A stretch of 64,000 bases of DNA from Cephalotus follicularis (Eukaryota > Streptophyta > Magnoliopsida > Oxalidales > Cephalotaceae), in assembly GCA_001972305.1 (NCBI GenBank), contig BDDD01001663.1:1-64000 (forward strand). Direction: 5' to 3'. Under the pieces are notes generated by a model. The model worked only from the letters and a program-made list of their open reading frames with translations. It ran no database searches and had not been told where the DNA came from. The first letter of the stretch is position 1. Each line of letters begins with the position of its first letter. The translations under genes were made by a program, and so were the position numbers. Of this stretch, positions 9,941 to 19,802 are shown one piece after another.

Positions 9941-10742
9941 ATCACACCCCTTTTTTCGAGAAGGCAACATTAAAGCGGTAAAGGAAATTAACATATAAAT
10001 TCAGCTTATGCAAATTCCATAAAATATAAACTTTTAAACAAGATATCAATGGCGGAAGCATTAAACTCATAAGCCGAAAACTCGTAACGTGCATCCTATA
10101 CTGCACGCTACTCAAACAAATCTATCATTGTTAATAGCCCTCATAACGGAGCGTGATCACAGTACAATATTAAATACCATCATTAAACAAAACCATAAGT
10201 ACGGTACATAAGTAGTCCTTAAACAAAACCAGGCTTACTACAAAACAGGAGAATTAAGACCAAGAACAACTACAACATAATGACTTGTTCTTCATCCATG
10301 CCAGTCCAACCGGTCCACTGCATCAATCTGTAAAGTAAGGGGTTAGCCTTTGTCCTCACTTGGCTAAGTCATAAAAGTAGCTCGGGATCAATATTAAATG
10401 CATGTCATGTGATGTATGCATAAATGATGTAGTGCAGGAAATACCAGTTTATATATATATGAAAAAATATATATTTTAGCAGTACAGTAAAAATAACAGT
10501 GGGTACATATATATGAAAAATATATGTAAGCAATAACAGTACAGTAGTAACTCGGCCAGGGTTACATCAACAGGAACAGTAATGTCCGAAAAGGACCAAC
10601 AGGTAGTACAGTAAGTCCACAAAGGACCACAACAGTCAGGCAGTATGTGTAACGCCGCCAACTCCGGGCCCCACGTTCACTCCCTCTTCGGTTCCTACTA
10701 CAGGCAACCAAGCGAGACAACAGTACAGTACAGTGAGGCATG
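9941..10742 (-). mobile_element. LTR fragment, minus orientation (right arm of an inverted pair)
   Basis: Read on the minus strand it matches the 3' part of the solo LTR, including AAAGGCTAACCCCTTACTTT and the LTR end region near 9941-9975 (CCTTTACCGCTTTAATGTTG). The part 10288-10739 pairs with 9382-9850 of the opposite fragment. The inner boundary at 9941 is close to an LTR end. Confidence 0.8.
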
Positions 10743-10799
10743 GCAATTTTTTTAGTGTAACACTATTCAAAGTTGGCTCAGTGAGCTTACTTTTAAGCC

Positions 10800-11361
10800 A
10801 CGCTAACGCTTCGTCATTTTCTAGTCACGTTAACATTTCCTTTTGGGTAGCTTCCATTTTCTCGAATTCGCTCATGAAATTGTGATCAAAGTCGATATTA
10901 AAATACGAATCAATGGTATCAGGAATCGAGCGAATCAGGTAGACATCATCAAAGTCAGATTGATGCTTTCCCAATTGGAAAATGTTAAAGTCCATTGATG
11001 ACTTTCCAAAACTCAACTTCATGAGACCATTTCGGGAATTGATCAACGCATTAGTTATGGCCAAGAATGGCCTACCAAGGATAACTGGGATTTGGTCTTT
11101 TATATTCACAATGGGCTGGGTATCTAATACGACAAAGTCGACAGGAAAGAAAAACTCACCAACCTTTATCAAAACATCCTCAATTTTCCCTCTTGGTACT
11201 TTTACCGACCTATCAGCTAATTGCAAAGTTGTGTGGGTCGGGTGCAACTCTCCTAAACCTAGTTGCTCAAAAACTGACGAAGGCAACAAATTCACACATG
11301 CTCCTAAATTGAGCAAGGCATGATCGATTTTGGTGTTTCCAATTACGCAACAGATTGTTGG
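10800..11361 (-). pseudogene. Athila-like protease region
   Basis: Retropepsin-like segment: GACVNLLPSSVFEQLGLG, then IPVILGRPFLAITNALI (the conserved ILGRPF motif of Athila/Tat proteases). In the family this cleaves the Gag-Pol polyprotein. It lies directly downstream of gag on the minus strand. The copy is broken. Confidence 0.8.
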
Positions 11362-12414
11362 TCAGCCAGGATCTTTGTATTTTGGAATCTTTGGTTGCGA
11401 AACGATCGCAGTGATGTTGGCTGCCAAGAAAGCCTTCTTAGGAGTCTGAAGGATCCTATTTTTCGTGCATAAGTCTTTTAAGACTTTTGCGTAAGAGGGC
11501 ACCTGCTCAATAGCTTCTAGTAATGGAATATTGACTTGAACTTGTTTAAAGGTATTGATGATCTTTTCCATCGCTGAAGCTTTCGCGTTTTGCAATCTCC
11601 TTAGAAAAGAAACTGGGGGATCAAATGAACGCTTTGGTATTTCCATTAATTGTTCCTTTTTCTCTTTTTATTTCTCTTCCCCAACTTCTTCTTGCGTATT
11701 TAAATTTGTTGGTTGCACAAAGGAGTCAACCAACTTGTCTTTCAATTTTTCATGCGCAAATGACTCAATGAACTCCTCGCTCAAATTTTTTGTTGTATCC
11801 GCTGGTTGGTACTCACTTCCACTTCGCAAGGCAAATGCTTGGTCTGATGGGCCGCACTGCAAGAAGAGGAGCATTGAGGATTAGATTGCGGTTGGATACG
11901 ATCGGGCTGAATCACATTCATCCTAGGATTCAGTTCGGGTTGGGAAGGCATCTTCCCTTTTTCTCTTGTATGCACCGCAGAAGCTAGCTCAGAAATTTGC
12001 TTTTCTATGTTGTGCTGATTAATCATCATAGTGCTCTTGAGAAGCTCTAGATTATTTTCTAACGATGAAATCCTAGATGTATCTTCCCTTTGGTTCAACA
12101 ATCCAGGTAATTGTTGATTTTGGAATTGATTTTGTGGGAAGGAAGGACGAATTTCATTTTGCGGGAACCTTTGAAATGCTTGATGTGGTGCAGACTGGCT
12201 AGAAAAGTTCGAAGGTTGCCCTAAAATATGTGACGGTTGACCAGGAAAATTTGGTGGTCCTCTTTGATTATGCCCTTGACTCCATGAGAAGTTTGGATGA
12301 TTTGTCCAACCCAGATTGTAAGTGTTACTATGCGGGTTGTATTGATTCATAGCGGACACATTCTCAGGAGCATATTGATTGTCAATATAAATTTGGCATT
12401 CTTCAAAAACCTGA
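11362..12414 (-). pseudogene. Athila-like gag, C-terminal half
   Basis: Asn/Gln/Pro-rich segment (NPHSNTYNLGWTNHPNFSWS, GQPSNFSSQSAPHQAF) followed by a Glu/Lys-rich stretch and RRLQNAKASAMEKIINTFKQ, a usual run of Athila gag before the protease. The N-terminal half lies on the other side of the solo LTR at 15077-15965. Broken copy. Confidence 0.8.
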
Positions 12415-12589
12415 TGTAACACCCGATATTTTCTTTATTGTAATATTTCGTTTTAAGATGTAATCTTATGCTTGAATTAATGAAAATGTTGGAGATTTCA
12501 ACCCCAATAATGTTTTCCAAACCCCAAAATATTATTTTGAGGAAAGGAATGCGTATGTCAAACTAAAACAGCGCAGTTTTGAGATAAAC

Positions 12590-12737
12590 GCGTCGATGTC
12601 TTTGGAAAGATGTCAACGTCTATGGGAACACGGGCGCACATGAATGCATGTACATGCACGTCGATGTAGATGAAGACATAGACACCCTCTTATGAAAGAG
12701 GAAAAGACATTGACGTCTAAGGAAAGACGTCGACGCC
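12590..12737. promoter_or_regulatory. GACGTCGACGTC/GACATCGATGTC word cluster 1
   Basis: Words such as CGCGTCGATGTC, GATGTCAACGTC, GACATTGACGTC and GACGTCGACGCC. The pair at 12706 and 12726 is 20 bp apart. Same position in the LTR (about 175 bp from the start) as array 1 of the solo LTR at 6313, but a different outer word around the TCGA core. Confidence 0.65.
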
Positions 12738-13492
12738 TTTGAAAGAACATCTGTCACGTTATACATTGACAGAATAACATGCAATGGGGTAACTTTTGAG
12801 ACATCATTCAGGCATCTTGACATGCACAATGCGACGTGTTGAACATGCTGGTGTGTTGCCAGGCATGCTCCAAAACATGTTCCTCACCTGCTGCATGCAA
12901 AGGGATGTGCCATCTCTTCACCTGCAACCTGCAGAAGAAAAATGGAAAGAGAGCCAAAAACAAGAGGGTGAGAGGGGTGAGCACGGGTGTGTGTGGGTAC
13001 ACATGAAACAAGAGAGAAGGGGAGGACTCTCGCCAGCATAAAACACCTCTTCCTTCCCCTCCTTCTCAGCTAAACGTAGTGAGAAAAGAGATAGAACATA
13101 GAAAGAGAGAGAGGATAGAACCACCATTGTTGAGCACTTGGAGCTTGGACCTTGGAGCTCTTGGGACTGTAACTTGGGCGAGTTGGAGCTACTGTGAGCA
13201 ACCCTTGGAACACAAAGAGGTGGACTTTCTAGTTCCTAACTTGGAACAACCAGGTAGGGGAAAGTGATGATTCTTATACATGCATTTTGAGTTTTAAGAT
13301 AATGAATGCCATTGATGAATTGCATGTTAATGGATGATTTGAAATCTCTGGATTTGTTGTGATGACTGCCGTGATACACGGAGTAAACATGCATGTGCAA
13401 ATTACATGAATATTGGAACTGGTTGTGTAATGGGTGATTTGGGTAATGACCTGGTGTGTTAAAACCATGGAAATGACGTCCTGGGCTCAATA

Positions 13493-13575
13493 GACGTTGA
13501 CGTGTACATAAGGACATCGATGCCTTCGTGTGTGGATACGAAAGACATCGATGTTTGAGTAAGAACATCGACGCC
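13493..13575. promoter_or_regulatory. GACATCGATGTC word cluster 2
   Basis: Words begin near 13493, 13513, 13544 and 13564 (steps 20, 31, 20). Cores TTGA, TCGA, TCGA and TCGA. Located about 1.1 kb into the LTR, like array 2 of the solo LTR at 6313. Confidence 0.6.
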
Positions 13576-13798
13576 TTTTCTGGGTATTCGTAGAACAGTA
13601 GTGTTTACTGTAGATGGTAAATTGCCCACTTGTGGTTGCATGTTTATTCATGGATTGATGTTCTGGTTACATATCTTGATAACCAGTAGCATGTCGTACG
13701 CCTTGAGAGGGTGAGTTTTGCTTATATTAGGGTTTAGGGGCCGGATTCTTCCCCCTAGAATGAAGATTCGCGAACTGATACCTCCTGGTATCATAAAG

Positions 13799-13920
13799 AC
13801 ATCGACGTCTTTGGAAAAGCATCGATGTCTTTGGTCCAAAAATGCCTGGGAATAACTGTACGAAATGTTGGTGCCTTAGGGTAAAGACGTCGACGCCCTA
13901 GGAATAAGCATCGACGCTTA
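13799..13920. promoter_or_regulatory. GACATCGATGTC word cluster 3
   Basis: Two pairs of words, GACATCGACGTC with GCATCGATGTC and GACGTCGACGCC with GCATCGACGC, each pair about 21 bp apart. Confidence 0.6.
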
Positions 13921-15076
13921 TTCTCCTGTTTGGAAAAATCTCACTTGAATGGGACTTGTTAGACCCGAAACGACTCTACAAACGATCCTAGATGCATTCT
14001 GAGCATATTTTTTCATTATTACTAAACTATAAATTGCATTATGGTTGATTGCTAAAAGGTGTTAACCAGTTTGAAAAGCTTTCATGATTATTATAATCAT
14101 TATTGTACGAAAATGTATATTTGACAATATATGAATATATATTTTCAAAATGACTGGGGAAAGTATTTTCCAAAGGCGGAGAAATGTTTTAAAGGTTTGG
14201 TTACACAATCAAAATGTATTGTTTTAAGTTTATAACTTATCATAACTTGAGGACGGAGTAATATATTTCAAACGAATATATTTGATCAAGTAATTATATT
14301 TTATTGCTCTACTTGTACTGTACGATGTTTGTGCTTGTTGATTATTAGCCGCTGTGCTAATAACATGTTGATTGTTTAGCCGTCGTGCTAAGCAACCTGT
14401 ACGGAGGACTTGCTCCAAACCGTTCGCAAACGGGGATGGGGTAAGAGTGCATGACGTTGGGGCCAGGAGGTGGCGACGGTCGTGGCTACTTGTGTTGATG
14501 TAGCCTTATGAGGTTATACCTGTACTGTGAACATGCATATATTTTACATATGTATATTTTGTGATATATATACTGCGATATGTATATAATGTACTGCATC
14601 ATAATGCATTCATTCATGATACTCACTATCATATACCTCGAACGGCATTTATGAGTTTATTCACTTAGCCGAGTGAGGACAAAAGCTAACCCCTACTGTA
14701 ACAGATTGATGGAGTGGATTTCACATGGAGCATGCAAGGAGACTTAAGGAGAAGACTGAATTGTTTCTCTTATTTCATGTATTGAATTAATGAACAATGA
14801 CTATGTTAATTGGGTTATTGTAACATGGTTTATATCATCCTGTACAGTTTCATCACCCTCCGTTATGGGCGATCGACTATGATATGGGTTTTATATAAAC
14901 TTGTTGGGTATCACGTAGTATGGGATGCGTGATACATATTTAAATTCAGCTTATTTCATGTTATTGCTTCCGCTATTGAAGGTTTTTGTTTATACGTATT
15001 ATCGCATAAGCTGAATTATGTTGTGTTGATTGCCTGGCCGCTTTAATGTTGTCCTCTTGGAAAACGGGGTGTGAGA

Positions 15077-15965
15077 AATGATTTGGGGACTGGCACCAAG
15101 AACACATAGGGGTGCTTTGATTGATTTGATTTACTTGCGTGGAACCCCTAGGTAGCGACTCTAGTCTAGTGAGGCGACTTTCTAGCTGTGGCTTTTTAGC
15201 AACTGCTCCTTCTATAACGTACCCTTTACTCTGCAGAGCTCTCTCGGAAACTTGAGCTGACTCCCACTCTCTATTTCGCTCACCCAAATCTAAAAGGAAA
15301 TTCCAAGCCTCGTTTTCATCCGTGTACGAGGTGAACCCATCGGGACACATTGATTCGACCAATTGCTTGGTCTGGTAGTCGATCCCTTCAAAGATGATTT
15401 AGCATAAATGCCAAGTGTTTAAACCATGATGAGGACACTCTAAGAGGAGGTCTTAGAAACGTTCCATACATCTAGAGAATGAATCATTGGGTCTTTGGCG
15501 AAACTGAAAAATGTCGTTCCTAAACTTATTGGTTTTATGAAGAGGATAGAATTTCTTAAGGAACGAGACAGTGAACTGATCCCAACTGGAGATGGAATTA
15601 GTTGGGAGACTGTAGAGCCACTTCTTAGCTCCATCTTTAAAAGCAAAATTGATGAATTGCAACTTGATATCATCGTCAGATAGTTGCTGAAGTTTCATGA
15701 GGGCACATACCTCCTCGAACTTGTGAAGGAAGAGATATGCATCCTGATTGGGTACACCATGAAAGTGCGGGAGCGTGCTAATGAACTGTGATTTTAACTC
15801 AAAATTGTTCCCGTTAGGTGCAGGCAACAGGATATTGGATGGTTCCGCTGTCCTTGCGGGATAGAATTTATTCCGAAGAGTTTGAATTGGGCGTGCGTCC
15901 GCCATTTGTGCTGGTTGATTAATTCTTTCTAAGCGATGGTATGGACCACGTACCCAATTGGTCAT
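15077..15965 (-). pseudogene. Athila-like gag, N-terminal half (capsid domain)
   Basis: Contains NNFELKSQFISTLPHFHGVP, then DAYLFLHKFEEVCALMK, FAFKDGAKKWLYSLP and WDQFTVSFLKKFYP, the retrotransposon gag (capsid) domain typical of Athila/Tat. Then a Cys/His phrase CSWCQSPNHF near the point where the solo LTR lies. Gag forms the virus-like particle. Broken copy; the start near 15965 lies about 530 bp inside the primer site. Confidence 0.85.
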
Positions 15966-16496
15966 AAAGTAAGACGAGGCCAGAGAACATAAGCTAAACC
16001 AGCGAATACAAGGTCAAGGCAAGGAACCTAATTTATCTAAGTTAGAAAATTGTTAAAGTTTATGTAAATGAAGTTAAAAGGTTGTTAAAAGTTATGCTGA
16101 ACCTAATTATCCAAGTTAGAATTTGTTAAAGATTATGCAATGATGTTAGAGTTTGTTAAAGTTTATGATGATTCCTATTTAAACTAAGTTAGACTTGTTA
16201 GAAAAACACAAAAACAGAAAAATAAAAGTAAAAATAAAAATAAAAATAAAAATAAAAATAAATAAACTGAAAAATAAAATAGTCACGCATTAACGTAGAA
16301 ACGGACAAAAACAAAACACAAACCGAACACACACATCGGGAATTAATAACTAACGCAAAACACACACACCAATTAAAGCAAAAAAACACAAAATAAAGCA
16401 AACCATTATTTTTTGTTTTTTTCGTTTTTGTATTTAAATTAAATCTGAACTAAATACTACGAATCAGTTAAATAAATTTAAACAAATTTAAAATGT
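15966..16496 (-). other. Leader of the Athila-like element
   Basis: AT-rich untranslated stretch between primer site and gag. It contains quasi-repeats of AAGTTAGA and TTGTTAAAG phrases and an (AAAAT)n microsatellite at about 16229-16265. No gene is seen. Confidence 0.6.
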
Positions 16497-16515
16497 TTCC
16501 CCGGCAACGGCGCCA
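16497..16515 (-). other. Primer binding site, Asp tRNA type
   Basis: Minus strand TGGCGCCGTTGCCGGGGAA is the classic primer site of Athila/Tat elements, complementary to the 3' end of tRNA-Asp. It fixes both the orientation and the inner end of the LTR at about 16522. Confidence 0.85.
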
Positions 16516-16920
16516 AAAACTTGTTCACTGTCAAAAGAATGTGATGTTTTAAAATTTATAGCTGCAAGTGCACGAATCATGCAGTAACGGGTCGAACGCA
16601 GGGAAATGTTAAACTATTTATAATTTACTCAACCTAGGCAAAGTATACAAAATTTGAGATAAACTATCAAAAACTACTCCTAATTATGCAAGAATAATAA
16701 AACAATTAAAAACATGCAAGAAATAAATAAAATAAAATAACATACTAAAATAATTGAAAATAACAGAAACTAACACGTGCAAATTAAAAATAATTAAAAC
16801 AATAAATAAAACTAAAGAAAATATATAATGAAAAATTGGTTTTAGGGTATAGAAACTCAACATAGATTGTATTGAACAATTCACTTTAATTAAACGATCA
16901 TACCATGGTAACCAACATCA

Positions 16921-17075
16921 GCTAGATGGATACGAAGTACGACTGTGATGGAAAATCGTATGAGTAGTCATGCTAGGTCTATATGGAGTATGGATTTAAT
17001 CAGACAAACTGTATGAGTACTCATGCTAGGTCTATATGGAGTGTGTTCGGCGTGCCAAACCGTATGAGTAAACTC
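16921..17075 (-). repeat. About 52-bp degenerate tandem repeats in the LTR
   Basis: Three to four units sharing CGTATGAGTA, CATGCTAGGTC and TATGGAGTATG; CGTATGAG-like words at 16957, 17010 and 17061 (steps 53 and 51). The related LTR at 51347 has the same units at 51840-51985 (steps 42 and 51), so the repeat is a kept feature of the family's transcribed LTR part. Confidence 0.8.
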
Positions 17076-17382
17076 CATTGATTGAATTAAGCACCATTTA
17101 TTCACTAGCTTTCAACTTCACCGACAAGATGTTTGTGGATTTTAATCAGATAGACAAAGTGTGTGTTAAGACAGAAAAATTGAAGAACAAATAAAATATT
17201 AAAGGATTTTTGTTGATGAAATTGAAACAATGACAATCTAGGCTTTGTTCTAACCCAAAAACCTTAAGAAACTAGCTACAAAACATTAAGAAAACTAAAC
17301 TGAAAAGAAAAGAAGAAAATAAAGAAGAGGAAACGCTGCTTTCGTGCCTTTACTACCTACTACCGCCTTACTCTTTATTCAG

Positions 17383-17390
17383 TATATATA
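17383..17390 (-). promoter_or_regulatory. TATA box of the Athila-like LTR
   Basis: TATATATA within GGCTATATATACT on the minus strand; the TGCATG cluster is upstream and the repeat-bearing transcribed region downstream. Confidence 0.6.
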
Positions 17391-17499
17391 GCCAACAAAA
17401 AAAAAATAAAACCTATACAGTGCATAAATTGAACAATGGCCAGTAATTTTTTTTCTTTCCTTTTCTTTGGCGTGCACGTGGAAAATTGCTTGCTGCATA

Positions 17500-17830
17500 C
17501 TGATTAATGCATGGAAATGGATGCATGGGCTGGCGTATTGCTGGTGTGTGTTGAATTACAGCTTCATGTCTGCATGCGCGAATTGCTGGATGGACTCGTG
17601 GCGCCTTGCTGTTGGGCTGAAGCACGGACGGATGCTGGGCTGAAGACTTGAGATGTATGCATGTATTTATTTTGGCATCTTATGGAGTGGACACTTGCAG
17701 GCTTGATGCATATGGATGGGGTGCATGGGCTTGATGCGCATGGAGATAAGGCTTCATGGTTGCATTGACTCGTGGCTGAAGACTTGATGCGTGGGCTGCT
17801 GCATGTTGGCGTGTTGCATGGTTTGCATGA
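17500..17830. promoter_or_regulatory. Cluster of TGCATG (RY-type) words in U3
   Basis: At least eight TGCATG words (near 17508, 17524, 17572, 17656, 17721, 17802, 17816 and 17826) in about 330 bp upstream of the TATA box. CATGCA is the RY element recognised by B3-domain factors in plants. The related LTR at 51347 instead has GTCGAC words in this place. Confidence 0.55.
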
Positions 17831-18196
17831 TGTCATCAGTGGCTTTAATGATTCAACATTTGTTTTCTTGCAATATCTCTTCATTGGAGCTTCAGAATGA
17901 ATTGGCCCAAGAACTAAAAGTGTTCCAAATAATTTTATGAATAAAATGAGTCCAATATTCAATATCTTCTGAGCCTTAAATTTTGACTTCTCTCGCTTAA
18001 GTGGGTGCACTATTTAACCGATCGTTGACTTCAAACCACTTTAACTCAAAAAGTTGCGTTTTATCTCTATTTTCTCTTATTCAGAAATAATAGACATAAT
18101 AGCTGAAAATCAAATAAACACAACCACAGTAGTCTATTTCAAGCATAAAAATATCACAAATATATCATAAAAAATAACATATTTTCATGCTAAACA

Positions 18197-19046
18197 TTCA
18201 CCACATGACATATGATTATATTGATTGCATGCATTACACATTACTATCCTGTGGCATGCATGACATATTGTTATATACTTGTTGCACTACATGTTATATA
18301 GTATACCTAAATGACATTATGTCGCTGACCCATTTCCCCTGTATGCGGAATGGGTCAGGCTCAGGCCCAGGTGATGGACTGCAGTGAGGTAAGCTGAGAA
18401 GGACGGGTTTTCTATGGCAAATTTTGTTAGTTATTTGGTATGCGGATTTTGCTTATATGGAGTTGCTTATAAAGAGTTGTATAAAAAGGGGCCTCATGTT
18501 TATGGTTTACTTATATGAGACGTATAAAAGGCCTTGTATTTATATCTGATTGTACGAATGTATAAGACTTGTTATGTATAAGAGACAAATCTAAAGATGT
18601 ATAAGAGATGTTTTATTTCAGCTATCGACCTGCGGACATGTGGCAGTGCCTATGATATGTGTGTTGATGTATTAGACAGGGACAGGCCCATCATTTGAGA
18701 TATTAGAATGATGTAATAATGAGTTAAGTTTTGATTGTTGAGGGCTGAGCCCCATATTTATATAAACTGCTGATTCCTCCTTCGGGAGTGTGAATATATA
18801 TAAATTGATTTTTTTATTTTCAGGTGGTTAAGTCTGATAAACGAATACTTCATGCCCGATTTTTGGGAGATTATAAGAGTTAGTTTTTATTTGAATTGAT
18901 TATTCTGTTGATGTTATATGACTTTGATTTACAGTTTATATTTATAGCACTATTGGAGTATGATTATATGATTGAAAGGATTGAAGGGATTGTATATATC
19001 ACGCGTCGTATTGTGGGGGTTTACTCCCGCGGTTCAGGGAGTGACA
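18197..19046 (+). other. Unassigned LTR-like fragment
   Basis: No coding region. AT-rich with many TATAAGAG/TATAAAAGG-like phrases (18480-18610), an imperfect hairpin around GACCCATTTCC...GGAATGGGTC (18327-18357) and a right end CAGGGAGTGACA that looks like the terminus of an LTR of the type seen elsewhere here. No matching start or duplication was found. It could be the 3' part of a chromovirus LTR. Confidence 0.35.
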
Positions 19047-19058
19047 AAGGACGATAAC

Positions 19059-19678
19059 TCAAATGAAATTGAAGTAGATCTTTTAGAAAATGAAGTAGCT
19101 TGTTTAGAAAAGGAAAATGGAAATCTTAAGGAAGAGATAGATGATTTAAATAAAACTTTTTCAAAGTTTTCTAATAGTAGTGAAAAGCTTGAAAATCTTC
19201 TTGGTATGCAAAGGTGTGTATTTGATAAGGCCGGACTAGGATATGAAGAAATGAACAATGTCAAGCTTTATCAAAATTTCATTGAAAGAAAAGAAAGAAT
19301 AGAAAAGGAAAAGGTTGAAAAAACTCATAATAAAAAGAAAATTGTAGAGATTTCTTGTGATTATTTTGGTAATAATGGACATACGTCTTGTTCTTGCTTT
19401 CATAAGAGAAATGCCCTGTTTAAGAAAAATGTGAATGACTCTTGTAATTTTTGTGGCAAACATGGACATGTATCTTCCTCATGGCATCATAAGAAAAATG
19501 CTATGTTCAAGAAAAAGATAATTATTCGTGTGATCATTGTGGTAAAAATGGACATACATCATCATATTGTTTTTATAAAAGAAACATCATGCATAAAAGA
19601 AAAATAAATGTGACTTGTAATAATTGTGGTAAAAATGGCCATATTTCTGCTTCATGCTTTTACAAGAATTTTTTTTGA
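19059..19678 (+). pseudogene. Copia gag, C-terminal part with zinc knuckles
   Basis: A coiled-coil-like stretch (LLENEVACLEKENGNLKEEI) precedes tandem knuckle-type motifs such as CNFCGKHGHVSSS, CDHCGKNGHTSSYC and CNNCGKNGHISASC with FHKKN-like linkers, the same array as in copy 1. Broken copy. Confidence 0.8.
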
Positions 19679-19802
19679 ATGATTCAAACTTTACTAGAAT
19701 AAAGAAAAGTTGGGTTCCTAAAGGAACCATTGTGACTAACCCCAAGGGACCCCAAATTAGTTGGGTACCTCAAACAAAAACATGAATTTATTTTTGTAGG
19801 TG

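Larger units (their letters stand above)
12415..15076 (+). mobile_element. Solo LTR, about 2.66 kb, inserted in Athila-like gag
   Basis: Starts TGTAACACCCGATATTTTC and ends near CGGGGTGTGAGA; no internal coding region. It shares the AGCCGAGTGAGGACAAAAGC phrase (about 14669) and the general layout with the solo LTR at 6313. The flanking 5-mers (CCTGA and AATGA) do not match, so the exact right end is uncertain or the duplication has decayed, which suggests an older insertion than the one at 6313. It carries three clusters of GACATCGATGTC/GACGTCGACGTC words. Confidence 0.75.
5474..18196 (-). mobile_element. Athila-like Ty3/gypsy element, interrupted by three later insertions
   Basis: Minus-strand order: LTR (16522-18196), primer site for Asp tRNA (16497-16515), leader, gag (15965 to 11362, split by a solo LTR), protease (11361 to 10800), a linker ORF (9292 to 9051), a further unrecognised reading frame (6307 to 5981) and 3' noncoding DNA. 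The primer site TGGCGCCGTTGCCGGGGAA and the gag are typical of the Athila/Tat branch. Reverse transcriptase and integrase are not recognised, so this copy is incomplete. It is broken and carries multiple insertions: 6313-9045, 9293-10742 and 12415-15076. The second LTR is not seen; a Sirevirus-like copy abuts at 5473. Confidence 0.8.
16522..18196 (-). repeat. LTR of the Athila-like element (1.68 kb)
   Basis: On the plus strand it runs from TGTTCACTG, 7 bp beyond the primer site, to CATGCTAAACA; read on the minus strand it begins TGTTTAGCATG. A related LTR lies at 51347. Parts: TGCATG-rich U3 (17500-17830), TATA box (17383-17390), transcribed region with 52-bp repeats (16921-17075). The outer end is inferred from the TG...CA rule, without a duplication to confirm it. 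Confidence 0.7.

Noticed and set aside
12415-15076. A perfect 5-bp target duplication for the second solo LTR
   Set aside because: The flanking 5-mers CCTGA and AATGA do not match; the end may be misplaced or the duplication decayed.
18972-19058. Start of a host gene running into the gag frame of Sirevirus-like copy 2
   Set aside because: The extra N-terminal residues come from the neighbouring LTR-like fragment; similarity to copy 1 begins only at about 19059.
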